DNA of 64,000 nt, taken from Micrococcales bacterium. GTDB lineage: Bacteria > Actinomycetota > Actinomycetes > Actinomycetales > Cellulomonadaceae. A program made the position numbers and the translations under genes. Under the pieces are notes generated by a model. That model was not told the DNA's origin, searched no databases, and saw only the letters and a program-made list of their open reading frames with translations. This document shows, one piece after another, positions 37,630-45,197 of the stretch. Numbering within the stretch: position 1 is the first letter of the stretch; every line of letters begins with the position of its first letter. Where the stretch lies: contig WRMB01000001.1 of NCBI GenBank assembly GCA_009777345.1, positions 1 through 64,000 on the forward strand. The letters are read 5' to 3'.

Positions 37630-39872
37630 TGTCCCCCCGCGCCACCGACGCCGTCGTCACCGGTAGCCTGCTCGACCAGAGGCTCAAGACGCTGCTCGCG
37701 CCCGGCACCGCCCGGGCGCTGGCGGCCCTCGGCCCCACGACGGTGGGTGACCTGTTGCGCTTCTACCCGCGCCGGTATGTCGACCCGGGCACCCTGACCG
37801 CGCTGGGCGATCTGGTCAAGGGGGACAGGGTGGTCGTCGTGGGGGAGGTGCTGCGGGCCTCGTCCCGGCGCACCTCCGGGGGCAAGTCGCTGTTCGAGGT
37901 GACCATCGGCGACGGGCACGACGAGATGCGGATGGTGTTCTTCGCCCAGCACGCCGGTCGCCTGGGCTACCACCAGAAGGTGCTGCAGCGCGGCTGTCGG
38001 GCCTGGTTCCGGGGCACGGTCGGGCAGTACAAGGGGGCGCTGGAGCTGACCCACCCGGAGTTCGAGGCGATCGACGACGCCGCGTTGGACGAGCGCGCCA
38101 CCTGGCCCAAGGCCGTCTACCCCGCCAGCGCGTCGATCGACTCGTTCCAGGTGGCCAAGGCCGTGGCGACGGTGCTCGGCCCGTTGCACCCCGGGGAGAT
38201 CGACGATCCGCTGCCCGAGGACGTACGTGCGGCCCACCACCTGCTGCCGCTGGTCGAGGCGCTGAACCTGGTGCACCTGCCGCACACCGACGCCGACTGG
38301 CGTGCCGCGCGCCAGCGTCTGCGCTTCGAGGAGGCGTTCGTCCTGCAGACCGAGCTGGTCCGGCGCCGGGCCCAGGCCGCGGGCCGTCTGGCCGCGGCCC
38401 GGCCGGGCCGGGCCGGTGGCCTGCTCGAGGCTTTTGACGCCCGGCTGCCGTTCACGCTGACCGCCGGGCAGCGGCAGGTCGGTGCCGAGCTGGCCGCCGA
38501 GCTGGCCCAGACGGCACCGATGCAGCGGCTGCTGCAGGGCGAGGTCGGGTCGGGCAAGACCGTCGTGGCGCTGCGGGCCATGCTCCAGGTGGTCGACTGC
38601 GGCGGGCAGGCCGCGCTGCTGGCACCCACCGAGGTGCTGGCCGCCCAGCACCTGTCCACGCTGCGTGCCATGCTCGGCGACCTGGCCCAGGCTGGCCAGC
38701 TCGGCGCCGCGGACCAGGCCACCGCCGTGACGCTGCTCACCGGGTCGCAGCCCGCCGCCGTGCGCCGCCAGGCCCTGGCCGATGCGAAGTCCGGGGCGGC
38801 GGGGATCGTCGTGGGCACCCATGCGCTGCTCGGCGACCAGGTGCAGTTCGCCGACCTGGGACTGGTCGTCGTGGACGAGCAGCACCGTTTCGGCGTGGAG
38901 CAGCGCGACACCCTGCGGACCAAAGCCGCCACAGTGCCCCACACCCTGGTGATGACGGCCACCCCGATCCCGCGGACCGTGGCCATGACGGTCTTCGGCG
39001 ACCTGGAGACCTCGACGCTGAGCCAGGTCCCGGCCGGCCGGTCACCGGTCACCACCCATGTGGTACCCGCCGACCTGCCGGCCTGGATGGCCCGGACCTG
39101 GCAGCGGGTGGCCGACGCGGCCCGCGCCGGGCAGCGGGCCTATGTGGTGGCGCCCCGTATCGACCCGGACGACCCGGACCCCCCCGGGAGCGAGTACGAC
39201 GACGCCCCGGCGGACGCCGCCGGTGCGACCGAGCGTCGGCCCCTGGCCAGCGTCGTCGACGTCGCCGCCCGACTGGCCGCCGAACCAGCCCTGGACGGGG
39301 TCGGTATCGGGCTGCTGCACGGCCGGATGACCTCCGAGGCCAAGGACCGCGCCTTCGCCGACTTCGCGTCCGGCCGGGTGCCGGTGCTGGTCGCCACCAC
39401 GGTCATCGAGGTCGGGGTCGACGTGCCCGAGGCGACCGTCATGGTGGTGCTCGACGCCGACCGCTTCGGGATCTCCCAGCTGCACCAGCTGCGCGGCCGG
39501 GTCGGCCGGGGCAGCCAGCCGGGCCTGTGCCTGCTGGTCTCCTCGGTCGTCGGCAGTAGCAACACAGCCGACGACGCGCCGGCGGTGGCCCGGCTCAAGG
39601 CCCTGGAAGCCACGACGGACGGTTTCGAGCTGGCCCGCCTGGACCTGGAGCAGCGCCGCGAGGGCGATGTGCTCGGCGCCGCCCAGTCCGGCACCGCCAG
39701 CTCGTTGCGCCTGCTGCGGGTGACCCGCGACGAGGACGTCATCGTCACCGCCCGCGCCGCCGCCCAGCGCCTGCTGGCCGCCGACCCGGACCTGTCGGCC
39801 CACCCCGCCCTGGCCCAGGCCATCGCGGCGCGCCTGACGGCCGGCGAGGACGACTTCCTCGACCGCGCGTGA
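37629..39872 (+). CDS. recG: ATP-dependent DNA helicase RecG
   Basis: Branch-migrating helicase that reverses stalled forks. 747 residues: N-terminal wedge/OB domain (LLRFYPRRYVDPGTLTALGD), Walker A GEVGSGKTVVALRAM near 304, DEQH box VVVDEQHRFGVEQRD near 414, TATPIPRTVAMTVFGDLETS and motif VI QLHQLRGRVGRGSQPGL. A short Asp/Pro/Ala insertion (IDPDDPDPPGSEYDDAPADA) lies in the second helicase domain. TGATG coupling to the DAK2 gene. In most actinobacteria rsmD follows directly; here 14 kb intervene. Confidence 0.97.
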   Translation: MSPRATDAVVTGSLLDQRLKTLLAPGTARALAALGPTTVGDLLRFYPRRYVDPGTLTALGDLVKGDRVVVVGEVLRASSRRTSGGKSLFEVTIGDGHDEMRMVFFAQHAGRLGYHQKVLQRGCRAWFRGTVGQYKGALELTHPEFEAIDDAALDERATWPKAVYPASASIDSFQVAKAVATVLGPLHPGEIDDPLPEDVRAAHHLLPLVEALNLVHLPHTDADWRAARQRLRFEEAFVLQTELVRRRAQAAGRLAAARPGRAGGLLEAFDARLPFTLTAGQRQVGAELAAELAQTAPMQRLLQGEVGSGKTVVALRAMLQVVDCGGQAALLAPTEVLAAQHLSTLRAMLGDLAQAGQLGAADQATAVTLLTGSQPAAVRRQALADAKSGAAGIVVGTHALLGDQVQFADLGLVVVDEQHRFGVEQRDTLRTKAATVPHTLVMTATPIPRTVAMTVFGDLETSTLSQVPAGRSPVTTHVVPADLPAWMARTWQRVADAARAGQRAYVVAPRIDPDDPDPPGSEYDDAPADAAGATERRPLASVVDVAARLAAEPALDGVGIGLLHGRMTSEAKDRAFADFASGRVPVLVATTVIEVGVDVPEATVMVVLDADRFGISQLHQLRGRVGRGSQPGLCLLVSSVVGSSNTADDAPAVARLKALEATTDGFELARLDLEQRREGDVLGAAQSGTASSLRLLRVTRDEDVIVTARAAAQRLLAADPDLSAHPALAQAIAARLTAGEDDFLDRA

Positions 39873-39885
39873 GAGGGTGATTGCT

Positions 39886-40788
39886 GTGCTGTGGCGTCTA
39901 CGGGTCTACTTCCGTGAGATGTACCCGTTGGGGCGGAGCCTGTTCGTCGGATACCTGCTGTGTTTCGAGCTGTACTTCTTGACTCTGCTGACCAACGGTC
40001 GCAGCGGTTTTCACGTGGGTGCCGCCGAGGTGACGGTGGGCTTCACCTTGTTCGCCTTCCTGCTCAACCTGCGCATCGCCGACGACTTCAAGGACTACAG
40101 AAGCGACCTCGAGCTGTTTCCCGACCGACCGCTGCCGTCCGGCCGGACCCGCAAGTCCGACCTGGTCTGGGTGCTCGTGGTGCTGGACACCGTCGTGGTG
40201 GGGCTCAACGTCGTCGTGGTGCGCAACCACGTCTTCTTCGCCCTGCTGGTGGCCTACGGGGTCTTGATGTCGTTCTGGTTCTTCCAGCGCTATCGGATCC
40301 AGCGCAGCCTGGTGCTGGCCCTGGTCACCCACAACCCGGTCCAGCTGGTGATGAACGCGTACGTCATCTCGTTCGCCTGCGCCAGGTACGATGTCCCGCT
40401 GGTCGGCTGGAACAACCTCCTGATCCTGTGCACCCTGTACTTCCCCGGTCTGATCTGGGAGATCGCCCGCAAGGTGAGGGCCCCGGAGGACGAGACCGAG
40501 TACGTCACGTACTCCAAGCTCTTCGGGGTGCGCCAGCCCGTGCTCTTCATCCTGGGGGTCATGCTGCTCGACCTGGTCACCAGCTCGATCCTGGCCTACC
40601 AGCTCTACCCCTGGGCGGTGTGTACCGTGGTCGCGGCCTACGCCTGGCTGGTGTGGCGGTGCGTCCGGTTCGTGCGCAACCCCAGGCGCGGTCGGCTGGT
40701 GGACCAGATCGTGGTCTACGAGTTCGTCGCAGAGGGGTCGATGACTCTCTTCATCGCGGGACGTCTGCTGGGACTGGGAGTGGCATGA
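39886..40788 (+). CDS. UbiA-family prenyltransferase
   Basis: Integral membrane enzyme with about eight helices that would transfer a polyprenyl chain to an acceptor. The first Asp-rich motif is NLRIADDFKDYRSDLELFPD (Asn61, Asp66, Asp70), followed by RPLPSGRT, the classical UbiA pattern. The second site is less canonical: WEIARKVRAPEDETEYVTYS. This variant occurs in UbiA groups that include digeranylgeranylglyceryl-phosphate-synthase-like proteins. I chose GTG 39886 (spacing ten from GAGAGG); GTG 39877 is also in frame but abuts that site. First gene of a six-gene coupled operon, and its partner CarS-like gene makes a lipid acceptor such as prenylated glycerol phosphate likely. Confidence 0.85.
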   Translation: MLWRLRVYFREMYPLGRSLFVGYLLCFELYFLTLLTNGRSGFHVGAAEVTVGFTLFAFLLNLRIADDFKDYRSDLELFPDRPLPSGRTRKSDLVWVLVVLDTVVVGLNVVVVRNHVFFALLVAYGVLMSFWFFQRYRIQRSLVLALVTHNPVQLVMNAYVISFACARYDVPLVGWNNLLILCTLYFPGLIWEIARKVRAPEDETEYVTYSKLFGVRQPVLFILGVMLLDLVTSSILAYQLYPWAVCTVVAAYAWLVWRCVRFVRNPRRGRLVDQIVVYEFVAEGSMTLFIAGRLLGLGVA

Positions 40789-41372
40789 CCTGGTTGGCCG
40801 AGATGTACGCCACGCTGGCACCGGGGATCTTCGCAGGGGTCCTCAACATGGTCTGGTGCACGCTTCCGGTGGCTGCACCGCTGTCGCGGCCCATCGACGG
40901 CGGACGTACCTGGCGTGGTCGGCGCCTGCTCGGCGACAACAAGACCTGGAAAGGTCTGGCCGGGATGGTGGTCCTGGGGATGGTCTGCACCGTGGTCTGG
41001 GGCTGGGTCTGCGACGCGCTGCCGCGCCTGGAGCCCTTGACGTACTTCTACCGTTCGCACGACAACACCCTGGCCTACAACGTGGTGGTCGGTCTGGCGA
41101 TCGGTGCGGCCTACGCCCTGTTCGAGCTGCCCAACTCCTTCCTCAAACGTCGGCGTGGTGTCGCGCCTGGCAGAGGACCAGGATCGGGCTGGGGCGCGGG
41201 TTTCGTGGTGCTGGACCAGATCGACTCCGTGGTCGGCATGGTGCTGGTGGTCGCCTGCGTCTACCCGATGTCGCTGGGATTCTTCGGACTGTACGTGCTG
41301 GTGGGCGGCGTCACCCATGTGGCACTGAACCTGGCGCTGTTCGCTGCGCGGCTGAGGAGGAACCCGCTGTGA
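40785..41372 (+). CDS. carS: CDP-archaeol synthase-like cytidylyltransferase
   Basis: 195 residues, about five membrane helices. The pattern VAAPLSRPIDGGRTWRGRRL, LGDNKTWKGLAGM and FLKRRRGVAPGRG follows CarS, the archaeal CDP-archaeol synthase family (CTP + unsaturated archaetidic acid to CDP-archaeol), including the DQIDSVVG segment near the C-terminus that resembles LDQLD in archaeal enzymes. The genome already has ordinary cdsA at 30659, so this is a second lipid-activating enzyme with a different substrate. ATG 40785 overlaps the UbiA stop (ATGA). Substrate is inferred, not shown. Confidence 0.82.
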   Translation: MTWLAEMYATLAPGIFAGVLNMVWCTLPVAAPLSRPIDGGRTWRGRRLLGDNKTWKGLAGMVVLGMVCTVVWGWVCDALPRLEPLTYFYRSHDNTLAYNVVVGLAIGAAYALFELPNSFLKRRRGVAPGRGPGSGWGAGFVVLDQIDSVVGMVLVVACVYPMSLGFFGLYVLVGGVTHVALNLALFAARLRRNPL

Positions 41373-43663
41373 CACTACGACGACTGGGCGACGGGAGCAG
41401 CACCGACCTGGTCGGCTCGAAAGCGCACAACCTGGGCCGTCTGATCGAGGCCGGGCTGCCCGTGCCGGAGGGTTGGGTCGTCGACACGTCCAGCCCGGAC
41501 CTGTCCGCCGACCTGGTGGCCGAGATCGCCGACCTGCCCGACGGGACGTACGCCGTGCGCTCCAGCGGGCAGCAGGAAGACCTGGCCGACCTTTCGTTCG
41601 CCGGTCAGTACACCACGGTGCTCGACGTGGCCCGCGCCGACCTGGTCGAGGCGGTCCGGTGCTGCCTGGACTCGGTCGACTCGGCCGCCGCCACCGCCTA
41701 CCGGGAACGCCACGGGCTGGCGGCCGGCGCGATGGCGGTGATCATCCAGCGCCTGGTGCCGGCCGAGACCAGCGGTGTGGCGTTCACGCTCGACCCGGTC
41801 ACCGGTGCCGATACGCACCTGGTGGTCGAGTACACGCCCGGGCTGGGGGAGTCGTTGGTCAACGGTCAGGTCGTGCCTCGTTCCGCCCGCTACGACTGGT
41901 TCGACCAGCGTTGGCTCGAGCCGGAGCACGGACCAGAGCACGGGTGGCTCGACCAGCTGGCCGACCTGTGCCTGGCGGCACAACGGCTCTTCGGCCACCC
42001 GCTCGACATCGAGTTCGCCTACGCCGACGGCCAGGTGTGGTTGCTGCAGGCCCGCGCCGTCACCCGCATCACCTACACCGGTCTGGACGACACCTGGACC
42101 ACCGCCGACTTCAAGGACGGCGGCGTCTCGGCGCAGACCTGCAAGCCGTTCATGTGGAGCCTGTACGAGTACGTCTGGGAGAGCTCGCTCAAGGACTTCC
42201 TGCTGACCTCTCACCTGATCAAGCCCGACAGGCTGCGCCCGCTGGGGCGGATGTCGTACGGCCGCCCGTACTGGAACCTCAGCGTGGTCAAGGAGATCAT
42301 GTCGCGCGTACCGGGCTACTCGGAGCGCGCCTTCGACACCGAGTTCGGCATCACGCCGACCTACACCGGTGACGGCCAGGTCACCCGGCTGACGCCGCGC
42401 ACGCTGGCCGGTACAGCAGTGGTGGCCGCGAAGCAGAGGCGGCTGCTGGCCCAGCGGGAGGCCCAGGCCCCCGCCCTGGCGGCACGGGTCCGCGACACCG
42501 TGGCCCGCCGCCTCGACCAGCTCGACGGGCCTCGGACCAGCCCGTGGCTGCGGCAGGCGTTCGTGGAGCTGACCAGGGACGACTACCTCTTCAGCGAGTC
42601 GACCTACTTCTGGCAGATCTTCCTCAACACCATCCACCAGTCCCTGTTCCGGGACGCCATCGCGGCCTACGTGGACGACGAGGGCTACCTGGCCCTGCTC
42701 AGCGGTCTGGACGATATCTCCCACCTACGTCCCTTCCAGGACCTGTGGCGCATCAGCCGGCAGGATGAGACCAGCTACGCAGCGGAGCTGGCCCAGCACC
42801 TGCAGACCTTCGGGTACCACTCGGACAAAGAGCTGGACGTCTCCTACCCCAGCTACTGGGAGCGTCCGCAGACCGTGGCCGACCAGCTGCGCCAGATCGC
42901 CGCCCTGGACGCCTCGCACGACCCGGCGCTCACCCACGCCCGCCAGCAGGCCCTGTTCGCCGACCAGATGGACCGGCTCCGTGGTGCCGTCCCCAGACGT
43001 CGTCTCGCCCGGCTCGAGCGCAAGGTCACACGGGTGCGGCAGCTGCTGTGGTGGCGTGAAGAGTTCCGTGACCTGTCGACCATGATGTACGACGTCATCC
43101 GTCGCTACACCCTGGCGCTGGGGCAAGACCTGGTGGACCACGGCACGCTCGACGAGGTGGACGATATCTGGTTCACCACGGTGAGCGACCTGTGGGACTT
43201 CCTCGAAGCGAGCGCTCCCGCCGGGCCGGACGGTCTGCGCCAGATCGTGGTCCGGCGCCGTCGGTACTACGACGCCTACCGCAACTTTCTCAGCGAGAAC
43301 GAGATCGGACCCGTCCCGGCCCGCGCCCGCCCGGCCGACGGCCTGGACCTGCACGGCATCGGCTGCTCCAGCGGCAAGGTCACCGGCCGGGCACGGGTGA
43401 TCGACAGCCCGGACCAGATCGGACGGATCGCCGACGGCGACGTGCTGGTGACCCGGTTCACCGACACCGGCTGGACGGCCAAGTTCGCCCTGCTGCGCGG
43501 TGTCGTCACCGAGTACGGCGGCATGCTGTGCCACGCTGCGATCGTGTCGCGCGAGTACGGCATCCCCTGTGTGGTCGGGGTGGACGGAGTGCTGGGTGCG
43601 GTCCGCGACGGACAGGAGATCACAGTGGACGGCGGGGCGGGCACCGTGACGGTGGTCTCATGA
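41369..43663 (+). CDS. PEP-synthase/rifampicin-phosphotransferase-like dikinase
   Basis: 764 residues. Residues 1-240 form a complete ATP-grasp domain: LVGSKAHNLGRLIEAGLPVP, YAVRSSGQQEDLADLSFAGQ, SGVAFTLDPVTG, GLGESLVNGQV and DIEFAYADGQVWLLQARAVT. A helical middle domain (TADFKDGGVSAQTCKPFMW onward) fits the rifampicin-binding-like region, and the C-terminus is the swivelling phosphohistidine domain with His722 in GGMLCHAAIVSREYGIPCVV. The mechanism ATP + ROH + H2O to RO-phosphate + AMP + Pi follows from the family. Its place suggests a lipid alcohol as substrate rather than pyruvate; a drug is possible. GTG 41369, GAGGAGG upstream, GTGA overlap with carS. Confidence 0.85.
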   Translation: MTLRRLGDGSSTDLVGSKAHNLGRLIEAGLPVPEGWVVDTSSPDLSADLVAEIADLPDGTYAVRSSGQQEDLADLSFAGQYTTVLDVARADLVEAVRCCLDSVDSAAATAYRERHGLAAGAMAVIIQRLVPAETSGVAFTLDPVTGADTHLVVEYTPGLGESLVNGQVVPRSARYDWFDQRWLEPEHGPEHGWLDQLADLCLAAQRLFGHPLDIEFAYADGQVWLLQARAVTRITYTGLDDTWTTADFKDGGVSAQTCKPFMWSLYEYVWESSLKDFLLTSHLIKPDRLRPLGRMSYGRPYWNLSVVKEIMSRVPGYSERAFDTEFGITPTYTGDGQVTRLTPRTLAGTAVVAAKQRRLLAQREAQAPALAARVRDTVARRLDQLDGPRTSPWLRQAFVELTRDDYLFSESTYFWQIFLNTIHQSLFRDAIAAYVDDEGYLALLSGLDDISHLRPFQDLWRISRQDETSYAAELAQHLQTFGYHSDKELDVSYPSYWERPQTVADQLRQIAALDASHDPALTHARQQALFADQMDRLRGAVPRRRLARLERKVTRVRQLLWWREEFRDLSTMMYDVIRRYTLALGQDLVDHGTLDEVDDIWFTTVSDLWDFLEASAPAGPDGLRQIVVRRRRYYDAYRNFLSENEIGPVPARARPADGLDLHGIGCSSGKVTGRARVIDSPDQIGRIADGDVLVTRFTDTGWTAKFALLRGVVTEYGGMLCHAAIVSREYGIPCVVGVDGVLGAVRDGQEITVDGGAGTVTVVS

Positions 43664-44259
43664 TGATCGGGGTACGGCACCGGGCCAACCTGGTCACCTA
43701 CCTGGGGGTGGCCGTGGCCGGGCTCGGCCTGGTGGTGGCGGCCCGCGACCTGGGCTGGGCGGTGCTGTGCCTGGTGGTCGCTGGGGTGTGCGACCTGCTC
43801 GACGGGACGTACGCCCGCCGTTTCCCGCGCGACGAGGCCACGCGGGCCTTCGGTGCCCAGCTGGACTCGCTCGCCGATATGGTCTCGTTCGTCGCGCTCC
43901 CCGCGGCGCTGCTGGTCGCCCTGGGGCTCGACTGGCGACCGGCTGCCCTGGTGGTCGTGGCCTACGCCACCGCGGCGGTGACCCGGCTGGCCGACTTCAC
44001 GGTCACCGCCAGTCCGCGCCCCACAGGTTACCGGGGTCTTCCCGTGACCTACGCGGCGCTGGTGCTGCCGCTGGTGTGGCTGGTGTGCACGGTGGTGGAG
44101 GCCGACCCCGTGGTGCCCTGGAGCCTGGCCATGGTGCTGCTGGCGGCTGGTTTCGTGGTGGACGTGCCGTGGCCCAAGCCGCGCGCCCGGGGCATCGTGG
44201 TGTTCGTCGTCGTCGCCGTGCTGGTCGGCGGCGGCATCGTCGGGGTGCAGACCCGGTGA
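43660..44259 (+). CDS. CDP-alcohol phosphatidyltransferase, PssA-like
   Basis: 199-residue membrane enzyme with the CDP-OH-P motif as DLLDGTYARRFPRDEATRA, then FGAQLDSLADMVSF. The spacing between AR and G is 11 instead of 8, because of three extra residues, but all Asp ligands are there. The tail LDSLADMVSF is typical of phosphatidylserine synthase of the PssA type, and of archaetidylserine synthase. Expected reaction: CDP-lipid + L-serine to lipid-phosphoserine + CMP. ATG 43660 overlaps the dikinase stop; a second ATG follows directly at 43663. The next gene is a PS-decarboxylase homologue, which supports serine as substrate. Confidence 0.85.
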   Translation: MMIGVRHRANLVTYLGVAVAGLGLVVAARDLGWAVLCLVVAGVCDLLDGTYARRFPRDEATRAFGAQLDSLADMVSFVALPAALLVALGLDWRPAALVVVAYATAAVTRLADFTVTASPRPTGYRGLPVTYAALVLPLVWLVCTVVEADPVVPWSLAMVLLAAGFVVDVPWPKPRARGIVVFVVVAVLVGGGIVGVQTR

Positions 44260-45197
44260 CAGAGGTGGTCGACCGGCAGACCGGTCAGCGGCGGACCGAG
44301 CCGCAGTTCGCCGGAGCCGGGCTGCGCCTGCTCTACGGCCCGCGGCTGCTGCTGCCCCTGGTCGACGGGCTGATCGCCCGGCGGTGGTTCTCGCGGCTGC
44401 TGGCCTGGCCGTCGACCCGCCCGGCGTCAGCCGCGAGGATCCCCGCCTTCGTGCGGACCTTCGGCATCGACATGTCTGACTACGCCGAGCAGGACTACGC
44501 CAGCTTCGCGGAGTTCTTCACCCGTCCGTTCCGCCCCGGCGCCCGACCGGTCGACGCGGCACCTGGTCGGCTGGTCGCCCCCGCCGACTCGAAGCTGCTG
44601 GCCTACCCGGTGAGCGACGACCTGACCTTCCAGGTCAAGGGCTTGGCCTACACGCTGCCCGAGCTGCTCGGCCCGCCCGGCCGACCGGTTCGTGCGGGTC
44701 CTGCTTCCGGGCCGAAGAGCACAGCAGCGGCGGCAGGCTCACGGACCGGCGGGGGGAGCGCCGCCGATATGAGCTCACCCCGGTGGTGCCTGGTCTTCCG
44801 TCTGACCGTGGACGACGGCCACCGCTACTGCTTCGTCGACGACTGCGAGGTCGTCGACTCCTACGAGGTGCCCGGCGCTCTGCACACCGTCGGACCGTAC
44901 TCGGACCGCAAGGTCCGGGTCCTGGCCCGCAACCACCGGGTGGTGACCCGGCTGGACACCGCCAGCTTCGGGGCAGTGACGGTGGTCGAGGTCGGAGCCA
45001 TGGTGGTGGGCAGGATCTACAACCACCGGGTCCGTCAGGCCCGGCGCGGGCAGGAGAAGGGCTGGTTCGCCTACGGTGGGTCCACCATCGTCCTGCTGGT
45101 CGGTGGGGTGCGGATCGACGAGGACATCGTGGGCGCCTCACGCGCGGGGCTGGAGACCAAGGTCCGCCTGGGCGAATCGGTAGGGAGCCGGGCATGA
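44256..45197 (+). CDS. psd: phosphatidylserine decarboxylase-like protein
   Basis: 313 residues from GTG 44256 (GTGA overlap). The Psd features are YASFAEFFTRPFRPGARPVD, VAPADSKLLAYPV (Asp), VPGALHTVGPYSDRKV (His), VVEVGAMVVGRI and the self-cleavage site WFAYGGSTIVLLVGG, where Ser276 would become the pyruvoyl group. A Gly/Ala/Ser-rich insertion of about 35 residues (from about 150) lies between the two halves and is unusual for the family. The product would be the phosphoethanolamine form of the lipid made by the previous enzyme. The N-terminal membrane anchor seen in many Psd proteins is weak. Confidence 0.88.
   Translation: MTEVVDRQTGQRRTEPQFAGAGLRLLYGPRLLLPLVDGLIARRWFSRLLAWPSTRPASAARIPAFVRTFGIDMSDYAEQDYASFAEFFTRPFRPGARPVDAAPGRLVAPADSKLLAYPVSDDLTFQVKGLAYTLPELLGPPGRPVRAGPASGPKSTAAAAGSRTGGGSAADMSSPRWCLVFRLTVDDGHRYCFVDDCEVVDSYEVPGALHTVGPYSDRKVRVLARNHRVVTRLDTASFGAVTVVEVGAMVVGRIYNHRVRQARRGQEKGWFAYGGSTIVLLVGGVRIDEDIVGASRAGLETKVRLGESVGSRA

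Noticed and set aside
44783..45193. N-terminal extension of the second PEP-utilising protein into psd
   Set aside because: That part is the shadow of psd; the ATGA-coupled ATG 45194 begins exactly at the conserved middle domain.
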